A stretch of DNA of 64,000 nt from Treponema sp. (GCA_024693715.1 JAILKS010000004.1:42688-106687); one strand, 5' to 3'; positions 42,905 through 52,829 are shown, counted from the stretch's first letter. Translations and numbers: made by a program. The notes: a model not told the origin generated them from the sequence alone.

Positions 42905-44653
42905 ATGAACAAACGTGCACGCTTTGTGATTCTTCTTGCTGTTCTTGCTATTTGTTTTGCATTCCTTTGGCCGTCTATCAGCTGGTATGGAAGAACTCCT
43001 AAAGAAGTTCAGTCACTTGCTTTAGGTTCTACAGAAAGTATTAAGGATTACTCAACAAATGAAGCATCAAAAGATGTAATCGCAATTAAACAATTGGTAA
43101 AAGAAAATCCGGATGCTAAACTCAATGAAAGTCTCGCATGGATAGAAAAGAAAGCAGCTGCTAAATATAAGAAACTTGGTGAAAAAGTTCCTGCAGAAAT
43201 GACTGCAAAGGCTGTTCTTAATGCTTATTCAAGTGAATTAGAATTCCTTAATGATCTTGAAAGTTACTATAGAGAAAAAATCAAGAAAGCAAAAAAGAAC
43301 TATGAACAGTCTGTAAAGCTTGGTCTTGATTTGTCAGGCGGTATGAACGTTATCGTTCGTGCAGATCTTGATGCTGCAGTTGCCGCACAGGGAGATTCTC
43401 TTGCTGCTTCAGATGTTGAAGCTTTTAAAAAGGATGCAATGGAAAATGCCCTTGAAAATCTTACAAGCAGAATTGACCGTTTTGGTCTTACATCTCCGAC
43501 AATCCGTCAGCAGGGAGATGATAGAATCTATATCGAAATTCCGGGAGCCGCTCAGGCAGATGCAATCAATACTTTGATTATGGGTAAAGGAATGTTGAAC
43601 TTCCGTCTCACAGATATGGAAGCAACTTCTGCATTCAGAGCATATTATACACAGCATCCTGCATCGACATTTAATGCTGCCGGACAGTTGATGGATCCTT
43701 CTGTCATTCCTTCAGATACAGAAGTTCTTGGACTTTATTCAAAGGATTCTTACGGACTTGATGTTCGTAATGACTGGCTTGTTGTTAAAAAGGAAATTGC
43801 TCTTGACGGTAAACATATTCAGTCAGCTGAAGTAAGAACAGATCCTTACAATGGACAGCCTACAGTATGTTTTAAACTCGACGCAGAAGGAACTACAATT
43901 TTCGGTCAGTTCACAAGCGAACATAGAGGTGAATATCTTTGTATCGTAAGTGATGATAAGGCTAAATCAAACGCTATGATTAACGAGCCGATTACAACCG
44001 GTGATGTTCAGCTTTCCGGTGCTTTCTCAGAACAGGAAGCAAGAAATATTCAGAAGGTTCTTTCTACTGCATGGTTGAACGTTCCTTTAAATGTTGAAAG
44101 CCAGCAGGTAATCGGTGCATCTTTAGGTGAAGTTGCAATTAAACAGGGTGTTATGGCTATCCTTCTTGGACTTGGTTTAATCCTTGTATTCATGCTCATC
44201 TTCTATAAAGGAGCCGGTATTAATGCTGTTGTAGCTCAGGTATTGAACCTTTATCTTATGTTCTCAATTCTTTCGGCATTTAATTATACACTTACACTTT
44301 CTGCAATTGCCGGTATGATTCTTACAATCGGTATGGCAGTAGATGCTAACGTTCTTGTATTTGAAAGAATTAAGGAAGAATTAAGGGCAGGAAAGAGTCG
44401 TGTAGTGGCAATCTCTATGGGATTTGACAATGCATTATGGGCAATTCTTGACTCTAACATCACAACTCTTATTGCCGCATTATTCCTTTCATTCCTTGGT
44501 ACTGGTGCGGTACAGGGTTTTGCTGTTTCACTGGCAATCGGTGTCATTTCATCTGTATTCACAGCCTTGTTCGTTTCAAGATTAATTTTTGACTTCCAGT
44601 CAGATGTTCTGCACGCAAAGAAAATCAGTATTGGTTGGGGGATTAAACAATGA
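42905..44653 (+). CDS. secD: Protein translocase subunit SecD
   Basis: 582 residues, six membrane helices with a large periplasmic domain after the first. Family motifs: KLGLDLSGGMNVIV (about 140), the P1 region with LTSRIDRFGLTSPTIRQQG, GASLGEVAIKQGVMAI, and GMILTIGMAVDANVLVFERIKEE in the fourth to fifth helix region with the proton-relay aspartate. It uses the proton gradient to complete translocation. There is an insertion of about 100 residues before the LSGG motif, as in other spirochaetes to my memory. The end overlaps secF by 4 nt. Confidence 0.94.
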   Translation: MNKRARFVILLAVLAICFAFLWPSISWYGRTPKEVQSLALGSTESIKDYSTNEASKDVIAIKQLVKENPDAKLNESLAWIEKKAAAKYKKLGEKVPAEMTAKAVLNAYSSELEFLNDLESYYREKIKKAKKNYEQSVKLGLDLSGGMNVIVRADLDAAVAAQGDSLAASDVEAFKKDAMENALENLTSRIDRFGLTSPTIRQQGDDRIYIEIPGAAQADAINTLIMGKGMLNFRLTDMEATSAFRAYYTQHPASTFNAAGQLMDPSVIPSDTEVLGLYSKDSYGLDVRNDWLVVKKEIALDGKHIQSAEVRTDPYNGQPTVCFKLDAEGTTIFGQFTSEHRGEYLCIVSDDKAKSNAMINEPITTGDVQLSGAFSEQEARNIQKVLSTAWLNVPLNVESQQVIGASLGEVAIKQGVMAILLGLGLILVFMLIFYKGAGINAVVAQVLNLYLMFSILSAFNYTLTLSAIAGMILTIGMAVDANVLVFERIKEELRAGKSRVVAISMGFDNALWAILDSNITTLIAALFLSFLGTGAVQGFAVSLAIGVISSVFTALFVSRLIFDFQSDVLHAKKISIGWGIKQ

Positions 44654-45858
44654 AAAAAGCATTAAATTTCAGTAAATTATTTATTCCTGCAGTTATTTTA
44701 AGTTCGGCTGTAATCATTTTCGGTATAGTCGGATATTGCTTAAAAGGAATTAATTTAGGCATAGATTTTAGACCAGGTCTTATTGAAGAGGTTCGTGTTG
44801 CTCCTCCTGTAGCTGAAATTACATATGATGGTTCTGCAAACGTAACAGTAGAATTATCAAAGGGACAGATGGATGTTGTAATCAGCGGTATTGGTGCTGT
44901 AAACGAAACCCGTTCATATAACTTCCTTGAGTTTAAAAATGTAGCTTCTCTTTCTGAAGAACTTAAAAAGATAGATGGTGTTTCTGTAAAAGTTGATAAC
45001 GGTTCTTTTGACACAACAAAACTTTTCTTGAATTCTGCCGCTACTAATCAACTTACAAACAAACCTTTGTATATTTATCCTGCAGGTACATCTGATATTA
45101 CTACAGATGATGTTCGTGATGCTCTTAAAGCAATTGAAGGTGTAAACGTAAAGCAGCTCGGTGTAGGAGCAGATGCAAGTTATCAGATAAGACTTGGAGT
45201 TACAGAAGCTTCTGATCAGGGCAATTTGATTTCAATGTTGAACAGACAGTTAAGTGAAAAGTTCGGCTCAGAAAAAATTGCAATTGTAAAAACAGACTTC
45301 ATTGCAACAAGCATGTCAAAATCAAATACAATAAAGTCAATCATTATGTTCCTTGTTACTGTGTTCTTAATCTGGCTTTATGCGGCAATCCGATTTCATT
45401 GGGATTTTGCTTTGGGTTCTATCATTGCTTTGATTCATGACTCGCTTATAATGTTTACATTTATTATCTGGACAAGAATGGAATTTTCTACAACAGTTCT
45501 TGCGGCTGTACTTACAATCGTCGGTTATTCCATCAACGCAACTGTAGTTATTCTTGACCGTGTAAGATATAACATGAAATTAATGACAGAAGTAAAATCT
45601 TTCAAAGAAATTTTGAACCAGTCATTATCAGATACTTTATCACGTTCTATTTTGACAACAGTTACAACTTTAATTGCTGTTACTGCCTTGTATGTATTTA
45701 CAACAGGAAGCATTAAAGATTTCTCACAGGCTATGATTGTAGGTTTGATTTGCGGTATGTATTCATCACTGTTCATTTCAAGCGGATTTATCTGTGCCTG
45801 CCGAAAAGGATGGAAGCCTGAATTTGGTGTACATCATTCTTTGAAGGCTGAAAAATAG
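44650..45858 (+). CDS. secF: Protein translocase subunit SecF
   Basis: 402 residues with six membrane helices. Motifs: GINLGIDFRPGLIEEV near the first helix, RFHWDFALGSIIALIHDS, and VGYSINATVVILDRVRYN, where most SecF proteins read GYSLNDTVV, so the usual aspartate is alanine here. Partner of SecD. A strong terminator follows the gene. Confidence 0.93.
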   Translation: MKKALNFSKLFIPAVILSSAVIIFGIVGYCLKGINLGIDFRPGLIEEVRVAPPVAEITYDGSANVTVELSKGQMDVVISGIGAVNETRSYNFLEFKNVASLSEELKKIDGVSVKVDNGSFDTTKLFLNSAATNQLTNKPLYIYPAGTSDITTDDVRDALKAIEGVNVKQLGVGADASYQIRLGVTEASDQGNLISMLNRQLSEKFGSEKIAIVKTDFIATSMSKSNTIKSIIMFLVTVFLIWLYAAIRFHWDFALGSIIALIHDSLIMFTFIIWTRMEFSTTVLAAVLTIVGYSINATVVILDRVRYNMKLMTEVKSFKEILNQSLSDTLSRSILTTVTTLIAVTALYVFTTGSIKDFSQAMIVGLICGMYSSLFISSGFICACRKGWKPEFGVHHSLKAEK

Positions 45859-45877
45859 AATAAATACGATATGTATG

Positions 45878-45918
45878 AAAAATCCTTGTCCATTATACCG
45901 GGCAGGGATTTTTTTTGT
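45878..45918 (+). terminator. Rho-independent terminator of yajC-secD-secF
   Basis: A 14-bp stem (45878-45891 with 45900-45913, including two G-T wobbles) and an 8-nt loop, ending in a run of ten T (45909-45918). Confidence 0.85.
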
Positions 45919-45921
45919 TTG

Positions 45922-45950
45922 TTGTGTTATTACTTTTCTTGTGCTATTAT
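45922..45950 (+). promoter_or_regulatory. Promoter of ispH
   Basis: TTGTGT (45922-45927), 17-bp spacer ending in TGC, TATTAT (45945-45950), so the -10 box is also extended. It ends 7 nt (all T) before the ispH ATG. No Shine-Dalgarno sequence fits, predicting a leaderless transcript. Confidence 0.55.
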
Positions 45951-45957
45951 TTTTTTT

Positions 45958-46806
45958 ATGAAAATCATCACTTCTGATGTACTGGGGTTTTGTTTTGGAG
46001 TCAGACGTGCCGTAGAAATGGCTCAAAAGGCGCTTGATGAAAATCCGGGAAAGCCTGTATATTCTCTTGGTCCAATAATTCATAATGAAAGCGTTCTTGC
46101 ATCCTTCGAAAAACGCGGACTGATTGTTATAGATGAAAAACAGATTGATTCAATTGAAAAGGAAGCAGTAGTCATCATAAGGGCGCATGGTGTAACTTTA
46201 TCATGTATTAAAAAGCTTGAAACAAAAAAGTGCGTTATAGTTGATGCAACCTGTCCTCGTGTAAAGGCAAGTCAGAAAATGGTGGAACGCTATACCGATA
46301 AAAATGATTATGTAATAATATCCGGTGATAAAAATCATGGAGAAATGATAGGCATAGCGGGATTTGCCGGAAAGAATTTTGTGCAGATTCAAAACGAAAA
46401 GGATGCTGTTGATTTAAAACTTTCTGACGGTGATAAAATTAATGTAATTCTTATGAGTCAGACTACATTCAGTGTAAATGAATTTGCAAAAATAGAGAAG
46501 GTGCTTCGTAAAAAGTTCCGTAACATTGCCGTGATGAATACAATTTGTCCTGCAACTGAGGAACGTCAGAATGCTTTGTTTAATCTTTGTAAAAAAGCAG
46601 ATGGTGTTCTTGTCATCGGCGGGAAAACTTCTGCAAATACAAAGCGTCTTTATTCCATTGCATCTAAAAACTGTAAACTGGCAAGTCATATTCAGAGTGC
46701 AGATGATATTCCTGATGAATTTTTTAAACTAAAAACTGTCGGTATAACGGCGGGGGCTTCAACTCCGGATGATATAATTCAGCAGGTTATTGATAAACTG
46801 AGTTAA
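45958..46806 (+). CDS. ispH: 4-hydroxy-3-methylbut-2-enyl diphosphate reductase
   Basis: 282 residues; the last enzyme of the MEP isoprenoid pathway, forming IPP and DMAPP. The iron-sulfur cysteines are visible in LGFCFGVRRAVEMA, VDATCPRVKASQ and NTICPATEERQ; substrate histidines lie in GPIIHNES, IRAHGVT and GDKNHGEMIG. The start at 45958 is conserved (MKIITSDVLGFCFGV); an upstream in-frame start at 45871 would lie in the secF terminator and is rejected. Confidence 0.93.
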   Translation: MKIITSDVLGFCFGVRRAVEMAQKALDENPGKPVYSLGPIIHNESVLASFEKRGLIVIDEKQIDSIEKEAVVIIRAHGVTLSCIKKLETKKCVIVDATCPRVKASQKMVERYTDKNDYVIISGDKNHGEMIGIAGFAGKNFVQIQNEKDAVDLKLSDGDKINVILMSQTTFSVNEFAKIEKVLRKKFRNIAVMNTICPATEERQNALFNLCKKADGVLVIGGKTSANTKRLYSIASKNCKLASHIQSADDIPDEFFKLKTVGITAGASTPDDIIQQVIDKLS

Positions 46807-46827
46807 AAATGGAATTTTATTCATAGA

Positions 46828-46856
46828 TTGAATTAAAACCGTAAAGTATGTATAAT
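46828..46856 (+). promoter_or_regulatory. Promoter of ndk
   Basis: TTGAAT (46828-46833), 17-bp spacer, TATAAT (46851-46856). The -10 box ends 9 nt before the ATG, leaving at most 2-3 nt of leader. Confidence 0.55.
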
Positions 46857-46865
46857 TGTTAAATT

Positions 46866-47309
46866 ATGAGTAGATGTTTTGCAATGTTAAAGCCGGGTGT
46901 TGTAAATCGCCGCCTGGTAGGTGAGGTAATTTCCCGCCTTGAAAAAAAAGGATTAAAAATTGTCGGTATGAAAATGATGCATGTTTCAAAAGAGCTTGCA
47001 TCGGCTCATTATGCTGAGCATCAGGGAAAGCCGTTTTATGACGGTTTGGTTTCATATATCACTTCCGGTCCTGTTGTTGCTCTTGTTTTACAGGCAGATG
47101 ATTGTGTTACACTTGTACGAAAACTTTGTGGTGCAACAAAGCCGGCAGAGGCTGCTCCTGGAACAATTCGTGGAGATTATTGTACACATACAGAAAGAAA
47201 TATAATTCATGCTTCTGATAGTGATGAAAGTGCAGCAAGAGAAATTTCGCTCTGGTTCAAAGATGAAGAAATTTTTGACTGGAACGATTGTGAAGACGGA
47301 TGGTATTAA
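46866..47309 (+). CDS. ndk: Nucleoside diphosphate kinase
   Basis: 147 residues. Transfers phosphate between nucleoside di- and triphosphates through a phosphohistidine. The active-site block is NIIHASDSDESAAREI; the N-terminus reads SRCFAMLKPGVVNRRLVGEV and IRGDYC matches the nucleotide-binding RGDF region with Tyr for Phe. The usual start AERTFAMIKPD is slightly altered to SRCFAMLKPG. No Shine-Dalgarno sequence precedes the ATG. Confidence 0.9.
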   Translation: MSRCFAMLKPGVVNRRLVGEVISRLEKKGLKIVGMKMMHVSKELASAHYAEHQGKPFYDGLVSYITSGPVVALVLQADDCVTLVRKLCGATKPAEAAPGTIRGDYCTHTERNIIHASDSDESAAREISLWFKDEEIFDWNDCEDGWY

Positions 47310-47407
47310 TCTGCAACCGGTAATCTGACGGAATAATAATTCTGGAAATTTCGGATTAACGGTAAATTGTTTATATCATCGGCAGTGCTTTTTGTAAGGA
47401 AAGAATC

Positions 47408-48496
47408 ATGGCAGAAAAATCAGTAGGTATAATTGGTGCGGGCGCATGGGGTACAGGTTTTGCACAGGCTCTTGCACGAGGAAATCATAAAGTTCAGCTT
47501 TGGGCATTAGAAGACGAGGTTGTTGAATCTATTAACAAAGAACATGAAAATAAGAAATTCCTTCCTGGTTTTAAATTACATGAATCAATGACCTGTTCAA
47601 AGGATATTATTGAAGTTGCAACAGGAAAAGATTTTCTGGTAATCGCTTCTCCTTCTTTGTATCTTAAAAGCACAATAGAAAAAATAAAAGATGTTCCAAA
47701 TTTAAAGGATGGTTCTACAGTAGTTCTGTCTTTAACGAAAGGTTTTGTCCCTTCGGATAATGGTCCAAAATTAGTTCTTGAAACAATGGAAGAAGCTCTT
47801 CCTGAATGCTATAAAAATAAAACTGTTTATGTTGCAGGTCCAAGTCATGCGGAAGAAGTTGCAATGGGAAAATTAACCGGTCTTGTTTCTGCTTCAATGA
47901 ATCCTAAAAATTCAATCAGAGTAAGGGAATTAATGAGGGTTCCTGGAATTGTAGCATATTCAAGTTTTGATGTGATTGGTGTACAGATTTGCGCTGCTGC
48001 TAAAAATGTTATTGCAGTTGTTTATGGGGCACTTGATGCCATTGCAGAAACTTCAGATAAATTCGGCGATAATACGGAAAGTCTTCTTCTTGCAGCCGGA
48101 TTGAATGAAATAATGACACTTGGTTTTGCTGTGGGTGCAACTCATGCAGAAACCTTTGCATCTATTTCCGGTGTCGGAGATCTTGATGTTACATGTAAGA
48201 GTAAATATGGCAGAAACAGACGTTTTGGTCAGGATATGATTAAAACTGATTTGCTTTCGAAATTTAAAGATATAGATGATTTAATAGCAAATGTAGGAAA
48301 AATAGGATATTTACCGGAAGGAGCTATAGCCTGTAAATATATTCATCAGATTGCAGAAAAAAAAGAACTTAAACTGTTTATCTGTGAAGGTTTATACAGA
48401 ATCTTGAATAAAGAAATGTCACCGAAAGATTTTCTTGATGTTCTTACAGAGCAGGGAAGGGGCGGCTACATCAGAAGAAAAAAACGATTGTGCTAA
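47408..48496 (+). CDS. gpsA: Glycerol-3-phosphate dehydrogenase [NAD(P)+]
   Basis: 362 residues. Makes sn-glycerol-3-phosphate from dihydroxyacetone phosphate for phospholipids. N-terminal Rossmann motif GIIGAGAWGTGFAQALA; catalytic lysine region CAAAKNVIAVVYGALDAI; later KSKYGRNRRFG. Slightly longer than the usual 330-340 residues. AAGGAAAG lies 6 nt before the ATG. ffh begins 21 nt downstream. Confidence 0.93.
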   Translation: MAEKSVGIIGAGAWGTGFAQALARGNHKVQLWALEDEVVESINKEHENKKFLPGFKLHESMTCSKDIIEVATGKDFLVIASPSLYLKSTIEKIKDVPNLKDGSTVVLSLTKGFVPSDNGPKLVLETMEEALPECYKNKTVYVAGPSHAEEVAMGKLTGLVSASMNPKNSIRVRELMRVPGIVAYSSFDVIGVQICAAAKNVIAVVYGALDAIAETSDKFGDNTESLLLAAGLNEIMTLGFAVGATHAETFASISGVGDLDVTCKSKYGRNRRFGQDMIKTDLLSKFKDIDDLIANVGKIGYLPEGAIACKYIHQIAEKKELKLFICEGLYRILNKEMSPKDFLDVLTEQGRGGYIRRKKRLC

Positions 48497-48517
48497 AATA
48501 TATATAAGGATTTTAAA

Positions 48518-49945
48518 ATGCTTGAGAAAATAACAGGAACTTTCAGTAATATTATCAAAACGCTTAGCGGAAAATCTACTATCACAGAGAAAAATATTGA
48601 AGATACCGTCGAAGAAATTAAGATGGCTCTTCTTGAAGCTGATGTTAATTTACGCGTTGTACGACGTTTTGTTAATTCTACAATTGAAGAGGCTAAAGGT
48701 GAAAAGGTTTTAAAATCCGTTAATCCTGGTCAGCAGTTTGTAAAAATCATTCATGACAAAATGGTTTCAATGCTTGGAGATTCAAAGCAGGATCTTCATC
48801 TTAAAGGACCGGATACTCAATCAGTAATATTAATGCTTGGGCTTCAGGGATCTGGAAAAACAACTGCATCTCATAAGCTTGCAGCACGTCTTAAAAAGGA
48901 AGGACGAAAGCCCTTGCTTGCTGCGTGTGACCTTGTACGACCTGCTGCTGTTGAACAGTTATCTCAGCTTGGTGAAAAAATAGGTGTTCCTGTTTATAAG
49001 GAAAATTCAAAGGATGCAGTAAAAAATGCAAAAGAAGCAATAGATTTTGCAAGAAAAAATGGTAATGATGTAATCATCATAGATACTGCCGGACGTCTTC
49101 AGATAGATGAAGCAATGATGGAAGAACTTGTAAAAATCAAAAAGACTGTAGATCCAGTAGAAGTTCTTCTTGTTGCAGATGCAATGACCGGTCAGAATGC
49201 AGTAGATATTGCTAAATCATTTGATGAACAGCTTGGACTTACCGGTGTAATTCTGACAAAGTTCGATTCAGATGCACGTGGTGGTGCCGCTTTATCATTG
49301 AAAACAATTACAGGTAAACCGATTTTATTTATTGGTACCGGTGAAAAAACAGAAGATTTTGAAATATTCCATCCGGACAGAATTGCTTCAAGAATTCTTG
49401 GAATGGGTGATGTTGTATCTCTCGTTGAAAAAGCACAGGAAACTGTAGATGAAGAAGAAGCTCTGAAACTTCAGAAAAAGATGGCCCGCAATGAGTTCAC
49501 TCTTCAGGATTATCTTGAACAGTTCCAGCAGGTAAAAAAGATGGGAAGTATGCAGTCGCTGATGAATATGCTTCCTGGCATGAGCGGAGTGGATGCAAGT
49601 CAGATGGATATGAGCTCAATGAAAAAAAGTGAAGCAATAATCCAGAGCATGACATATAAAGAAAGAATGAATCATCTTATAATCGGTCCGAGCAGAAGAA
49701 AAAGAATCGCAAAAGGTTCTGGAACTTCAGTAGCCGATGTAAATAAATTATTAAAGCAATTTGAAAAAACAAAACTTATGATGAAAAAAGTCAGCCGAAA
49801 CAAAGGAATGCAGGGAAGAATGATGAGTCAGATGGGAATTGATCCTTCATCCTTAGGTGGCAGCCTTCCTGGAGGACTTGATATGAACAGTCTTAAAGGA
49901 ATGGATATGAGCAAATTGCAGGATCTTGCAAGACGCTTCAGATAA
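48518..49945 (+). CDS. ffh: Signal recognition particle GTPase Ffh
   Basis: 475 residues: N domain (about 1-90), G domain with P-loop GLQGSGKTTASHKLA, IDTAGRLQID and TKFDSDARGG, and a methionine-rich M domain (about 300-475; MGSMQSLMNMLPGMSG, RRKRIAKGSGTS). Binds signal sequences and the 4.5S RNA to target membrane proteins. AAGGA lies 6 nt before the ATG. No SRP RNA gene was seen here. A glycosidase gene follows after 34 nt. Confidence 0.94.
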   Translation: MLEKITGTFSNIIKTLSGKSTITEKNIEDTVEEIKMALLEADVNLRVVRRFVNSTIEEAKGEKVLKSVNPGQQFVKIIHDKMVSMLGDSKQDLHLKGPDTQSVILMLGLQGSGKTTASHKLAARLKKEGRKPLLAACDLVRPAAVEQLSQLGEKIGVPVYKENSKDAVKNAKEAIDFARKNGNDVIIIDTAGRLQIDEAMMEELVKIKKTVDPVEVLLVADAMTGQNAVDIAKSFDEQLGLTGVILTKFDSDARGGAALSLKTITGKPILFIGTGEKTEDFEIFHPDRIASRILGMGDVVSLVEKAQETVDEEEALKLQKKMARNEFTLQDYLEQFQQVKKMGSMQSLMNMLPGMSGVDASQMDMSSMKKSEAIIQSMTYKERMNHLIIGPSRRKRIAKGSGTSVADVNKLLKQFEKTKLMMKKVSRNKGMQGRMMSQMGIDPSSLGGSLPGGLDMNSLKGMDMSKLQDLARRFR

Positions 49946-49979
49946 AAACAACATCATTTACTGAAATCAGGGGACTTTT

Positions 49980-52829
49980 ATGATTCAGTTTTGTGAAAAA
50001 AACAGCAGGAAAAATATCCTGTTTTATTATGATGAAAAAGAATTCAGCGGTGTAGTAAAAATTGCGCAGAAGGTTTCACTTGATGTAAAGCGTGTAACTG
50101 ACAAAACTCCAAAGTTTATTAATAAATTAAGCGGACAGGATAATGTTGTAATTTTCGGAACGCTTGGTAAATGCGCACTTCTTGAAGAATTTAAAAATGA
50201 AATTTCGTATGAAAAGATAAACGGTAAAAGAGAGTGTTACACGTTTACGGTAATCGGTACAAGATTGATAATTGCAGGAAGTGATAAGCGTGGAACTATC
50301 TATGGTTTGTTTCATCTTTCTGAACTGCTTGGTGTTTCTGCACTTGTAGACTGGGCAAATATTCCTCCTGTAAAAAAATCATCTTTTAGTCTTTCGGAAA
50401 AAGACAATTATATTTCAAAAGAGCCGTCGGTTGTTTACCGTGGATTTTTTATTAACGATGAATGGCCTGCCTTCGGTAACTGGTCAAAAAAGCTTTTCGG
50501 CGGCTTTAATGTGAAAATGTATGAAAAGGTTTTTGAGCTTCTGCTTCGGTTGAAGGGAAATTATCTTTGGCCTGCTATGTGGTCCAGCTGTTTCAGCGAT
50601 GATGGTCCCGGCATAAAAAATGCGGAACTAGCAGATGAGCTTGGAATAGTTATGGGTGCAAGTCATCATGAACCGTGCTGCAGGGCGGGTGAAGAATACA
50701 GTCATCTTCGAGGAAAAAGTTCTCCTTATGGCGATGCATGGAATTTCAGGACAAATGAAAAGGGAATTGAAAAATTCTGGGAGGATGGTCTTAAGCGAAA
50801 CGGAAAGTTTGAAAATGTAATCACAGTCGGAATGCGTGGTGAAGCAGATACTGCAATAATGAAAAATGCTACGCTTAAGGATAATATAAAGCTTTTACGT
50901 GATGTACTAAAAACACAAAATTCTCTTATTTCAAAATATGTAAATCCTGATTTAACTAAAGTTCCAAGAATGCTTGCTCTTTATAAAGAGGTTGAAAAAT
51001 ATTTTTATGGAGATAAGCATACAAAAGGCTTAATGGATGATAAAGAGCTTGACGGTGTTACATTAATGCTTTGTGATGATAATCATGGGAATTTAAGAAC
51101 TCTTCCTGCACCGGAAATGCGTGAACACAATGGCGGATATGGAATGTATTATCATTTTGATTATCATGGATGGCCGTACAGCTATGAATGGTTCAATACA
51201 ACACATCTTTCGAAAGTTAAAGAACAGATGTGCATGGCATATGATTTTGGAATAAGAAATATATGGATTGTAAATGTTGGTGATATTTTAACAAATGAAT
51301 TTCCTTTAAGTTATTTTTTGAATCTTGCCTATGATTATGAAAAATACAGTAAATCAGATAATACGATTTTATCATATACGAAAAATTGGGTTGAGTTTCA
51401 GTTTGCAGGTTTATCTAAAACACAAAAAAATAAAATTGCAAATATAATTGATTCATATTCAAAGCTTTCACATGCAAGACGTACGGAATGTCTGAAAAGT
51501 GATACTTATCATCCGGTAAATTTTAATGAGGGTGAGAGAGTTTTACAGAAGGCAGAAGAAATAATTGCAGCTTGTGAACAGCTCAAAAAAGAAATATTAA
51601 AATCAAATAAAGAATATTTTCCTGGATTTTTCGCTCAAGTATATTTGCCGGCTGCAGGAAACATGAATGTTTTAAGAATGCAGCTTTATGCAGGAAAAAA
51701 TAAGTGGTTCGCTCAGAGGAATCTTCTTACTGCAAATGAATACGTATTAAAAGTTAAGGATTGTCTTTTGTATGATAAAAAACTCGTTAATGAATGTGAT
51801 GTGATTGACAGTGGAAGATGGTATGCAATGGGCTGGTCAGAACATTTTGGATTTACACAATGGAATGAAGCCGGAAATAAATATCCGTCGACGGTGATGG
51901 TTGAGCCAGTCAGAAAGAGTCGGTGTGTTTTCTGGATAGAAGGAAGTGAAAAATGTACGACCGGTCAGGAGTGGACAGACAGAAATCTTGTAATAAATCA
52001 GTTTAAAAATCCTGAGATTGATGAAGTACGAATATTTATAGGTGAGTGCTCTGATAAACCTCTGAAGCTTGAGATTGCTTCTGAAATAAAAAACAACTGG
52101 CTTAAATACAGCGTTAAAAAAGAAGGCGTTTATCTGCGTGTTGTAACAGTCAGCATAGACAGAAAAAATCTTTCAAAATCAGAAAACAAAAAAGCATCTT
52201 TAAGATTTGAAGGAAAGGATTCCGCAGGCGCTTATGTTATGGTAAATGTTCTGGTAGATACTGAAATTGATGAAGAATTTTTTGAAAAAATTCCTATTGG
52301 AACTTATATTCAGACAAATGATTATATCAGCATAGAAGCCGCACATTATAATTCAAAATCTGCTGACGGAAAGTGGAACGAACTTGACGGTTATGGAAAA
52401 ACCTTGTCTGCGATGAAGGCTATTCCTGTAGATTTAATTTTTCCAAAAGCGAAAAATGCTCCGTCGCTTAATTACAATTTTGCTGTAAAGGAAAAAGGCT
52501 TTTATACGGTAGATTTTTATTTGAATCCATCGAATCCTGTTTATAAAGATAATAAGCTTCAGTTTGCACTTCAGGTTAACGGTAAACAGGAGATTATTGA
52601 TTGTGTAAAGGAAGATTATGCAGTCGGTGACAATCAGTTTCCGTGGGGAAGTGAGATTACAGATAATATCCGCATTGTGAGTACAGTTATAAAATGTAAA
52701 AAAGGATTGAATGTTCTTTCTGTAATGCCTGTAACTCCGGCAATTGTTCTTGAAAAGCTTGTGATTTATGATGTTGGTTATGTAATGCCGGACAGCTATC
52801 TTGGTGCGCCTGAAACCTACAGAAAGTAA
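49980..52829 (+). CDS. GH115 family xylan alpha-1,2-glucuronidase
   Basis: 949 residues. The central region fits GH115: YRGFFINDEWPAFGNWSKK, LKGNYLWPAMWSSCF, GIVMGASHHEPCCRAG, VGMRGEADTAI, HNGGYGMYYHFDYHGWPYSY. These enzymes remove (methyl)glucuronic acid side chains from glucuronoxylan. The N-terminal 110 residues form the usual alpha/beta domain, and the C-terminal 380 hold the helical and beta domains. No signal peptide is seen, so it probably acts in the cytoplasm on imported oligosaccharides. AGGGGA lies 5 nt upstream of the ATG. An isolated CAZyme among housekeeping genes. Confidence 0.88.
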   Translation: MIQFCEKNSRKNILFYYDEKEFSGVVKIAQKVSLDVKRVTDKTPKFINKLSGQDNVVIFGTLGKCALLEEFKNEISYEKINGKRECYTFTVIGTRLIIAGSDKRGTIYGLFHLSELLGVSALVDWANIPPVKKSSFSLSEKDNYISKEPSVVYRGFFINDEWPAFGNWSKKLFGGFNVKMYEKVFELLLRLKGNYLWPAMWSSCFSDDGPGIKNAELADELGIVMGASHHEPCCRAGEEYSHLRGKSSPYGDAWNFRTNEKGIEKFWEDGLKRNGKFENVITVGMRGEADTAIMKNATLKDNIKLLRDVLKTQNSLISKYVNPDLTKVPRMLALYKEVEKYFYGDKHTKGLMDDKELDGVTLMLCDDNHGNLRTLPAPEMREHNGGYGMYYHFDYHGWPYSYEWFNTTHLSKVKEQMCMAYDFGIRNIWIVNVGDILTNEFPLSYFLNLAYDYEKYSKSDNTILSYTKNWVEFQFAGLSKTQKNKIANIIDSYSKLSHARRTECLKSDTYHPVNFNEGERVLQKAEEIIAACEQLKKEILKSNKEYFPGFFAQVYLPAAGNMNVLRMQLYAGKNKWFAQRNLLTANEYVLKVKDCLLYDKKLVNECDVIDSGRWYAMGWSEHFGFTQWNEAGNKYPSTVMVEPVRKSRCVFWIEGSEKCTTGQEWTDRNLVINQFKNPEIDEVRIFIGECSDKPLKLEIASEIKNNWLKYSVKKEGVYLRVVTVSIDRKNLSKSENKKASLRFEGKDSAGAYVMVNVLVDTEIDEEFFEKIPIGTYIQTNDYISIEAAHYNSKSADGKWNELDGYGKTLSAMKAIPVDLIFPKAKNAPSLNYNFAVKEKGFYTVDFYLNPSNPVYKDNKLQFALQVNGKQEIIDCVKEDYAVGDNQFPWGSEITDNIRIVSTVIKCKKGLNVLSVMPVTPAIVLEKLVIYDVGYVMPDSYLGAPETYRK

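Noticed and set aside
45871..45957. Longer N-terminus for IspH starting at 45871
   Set aside because: It would translate the secF terminator; the family start is at 45958 right behind a promoter.
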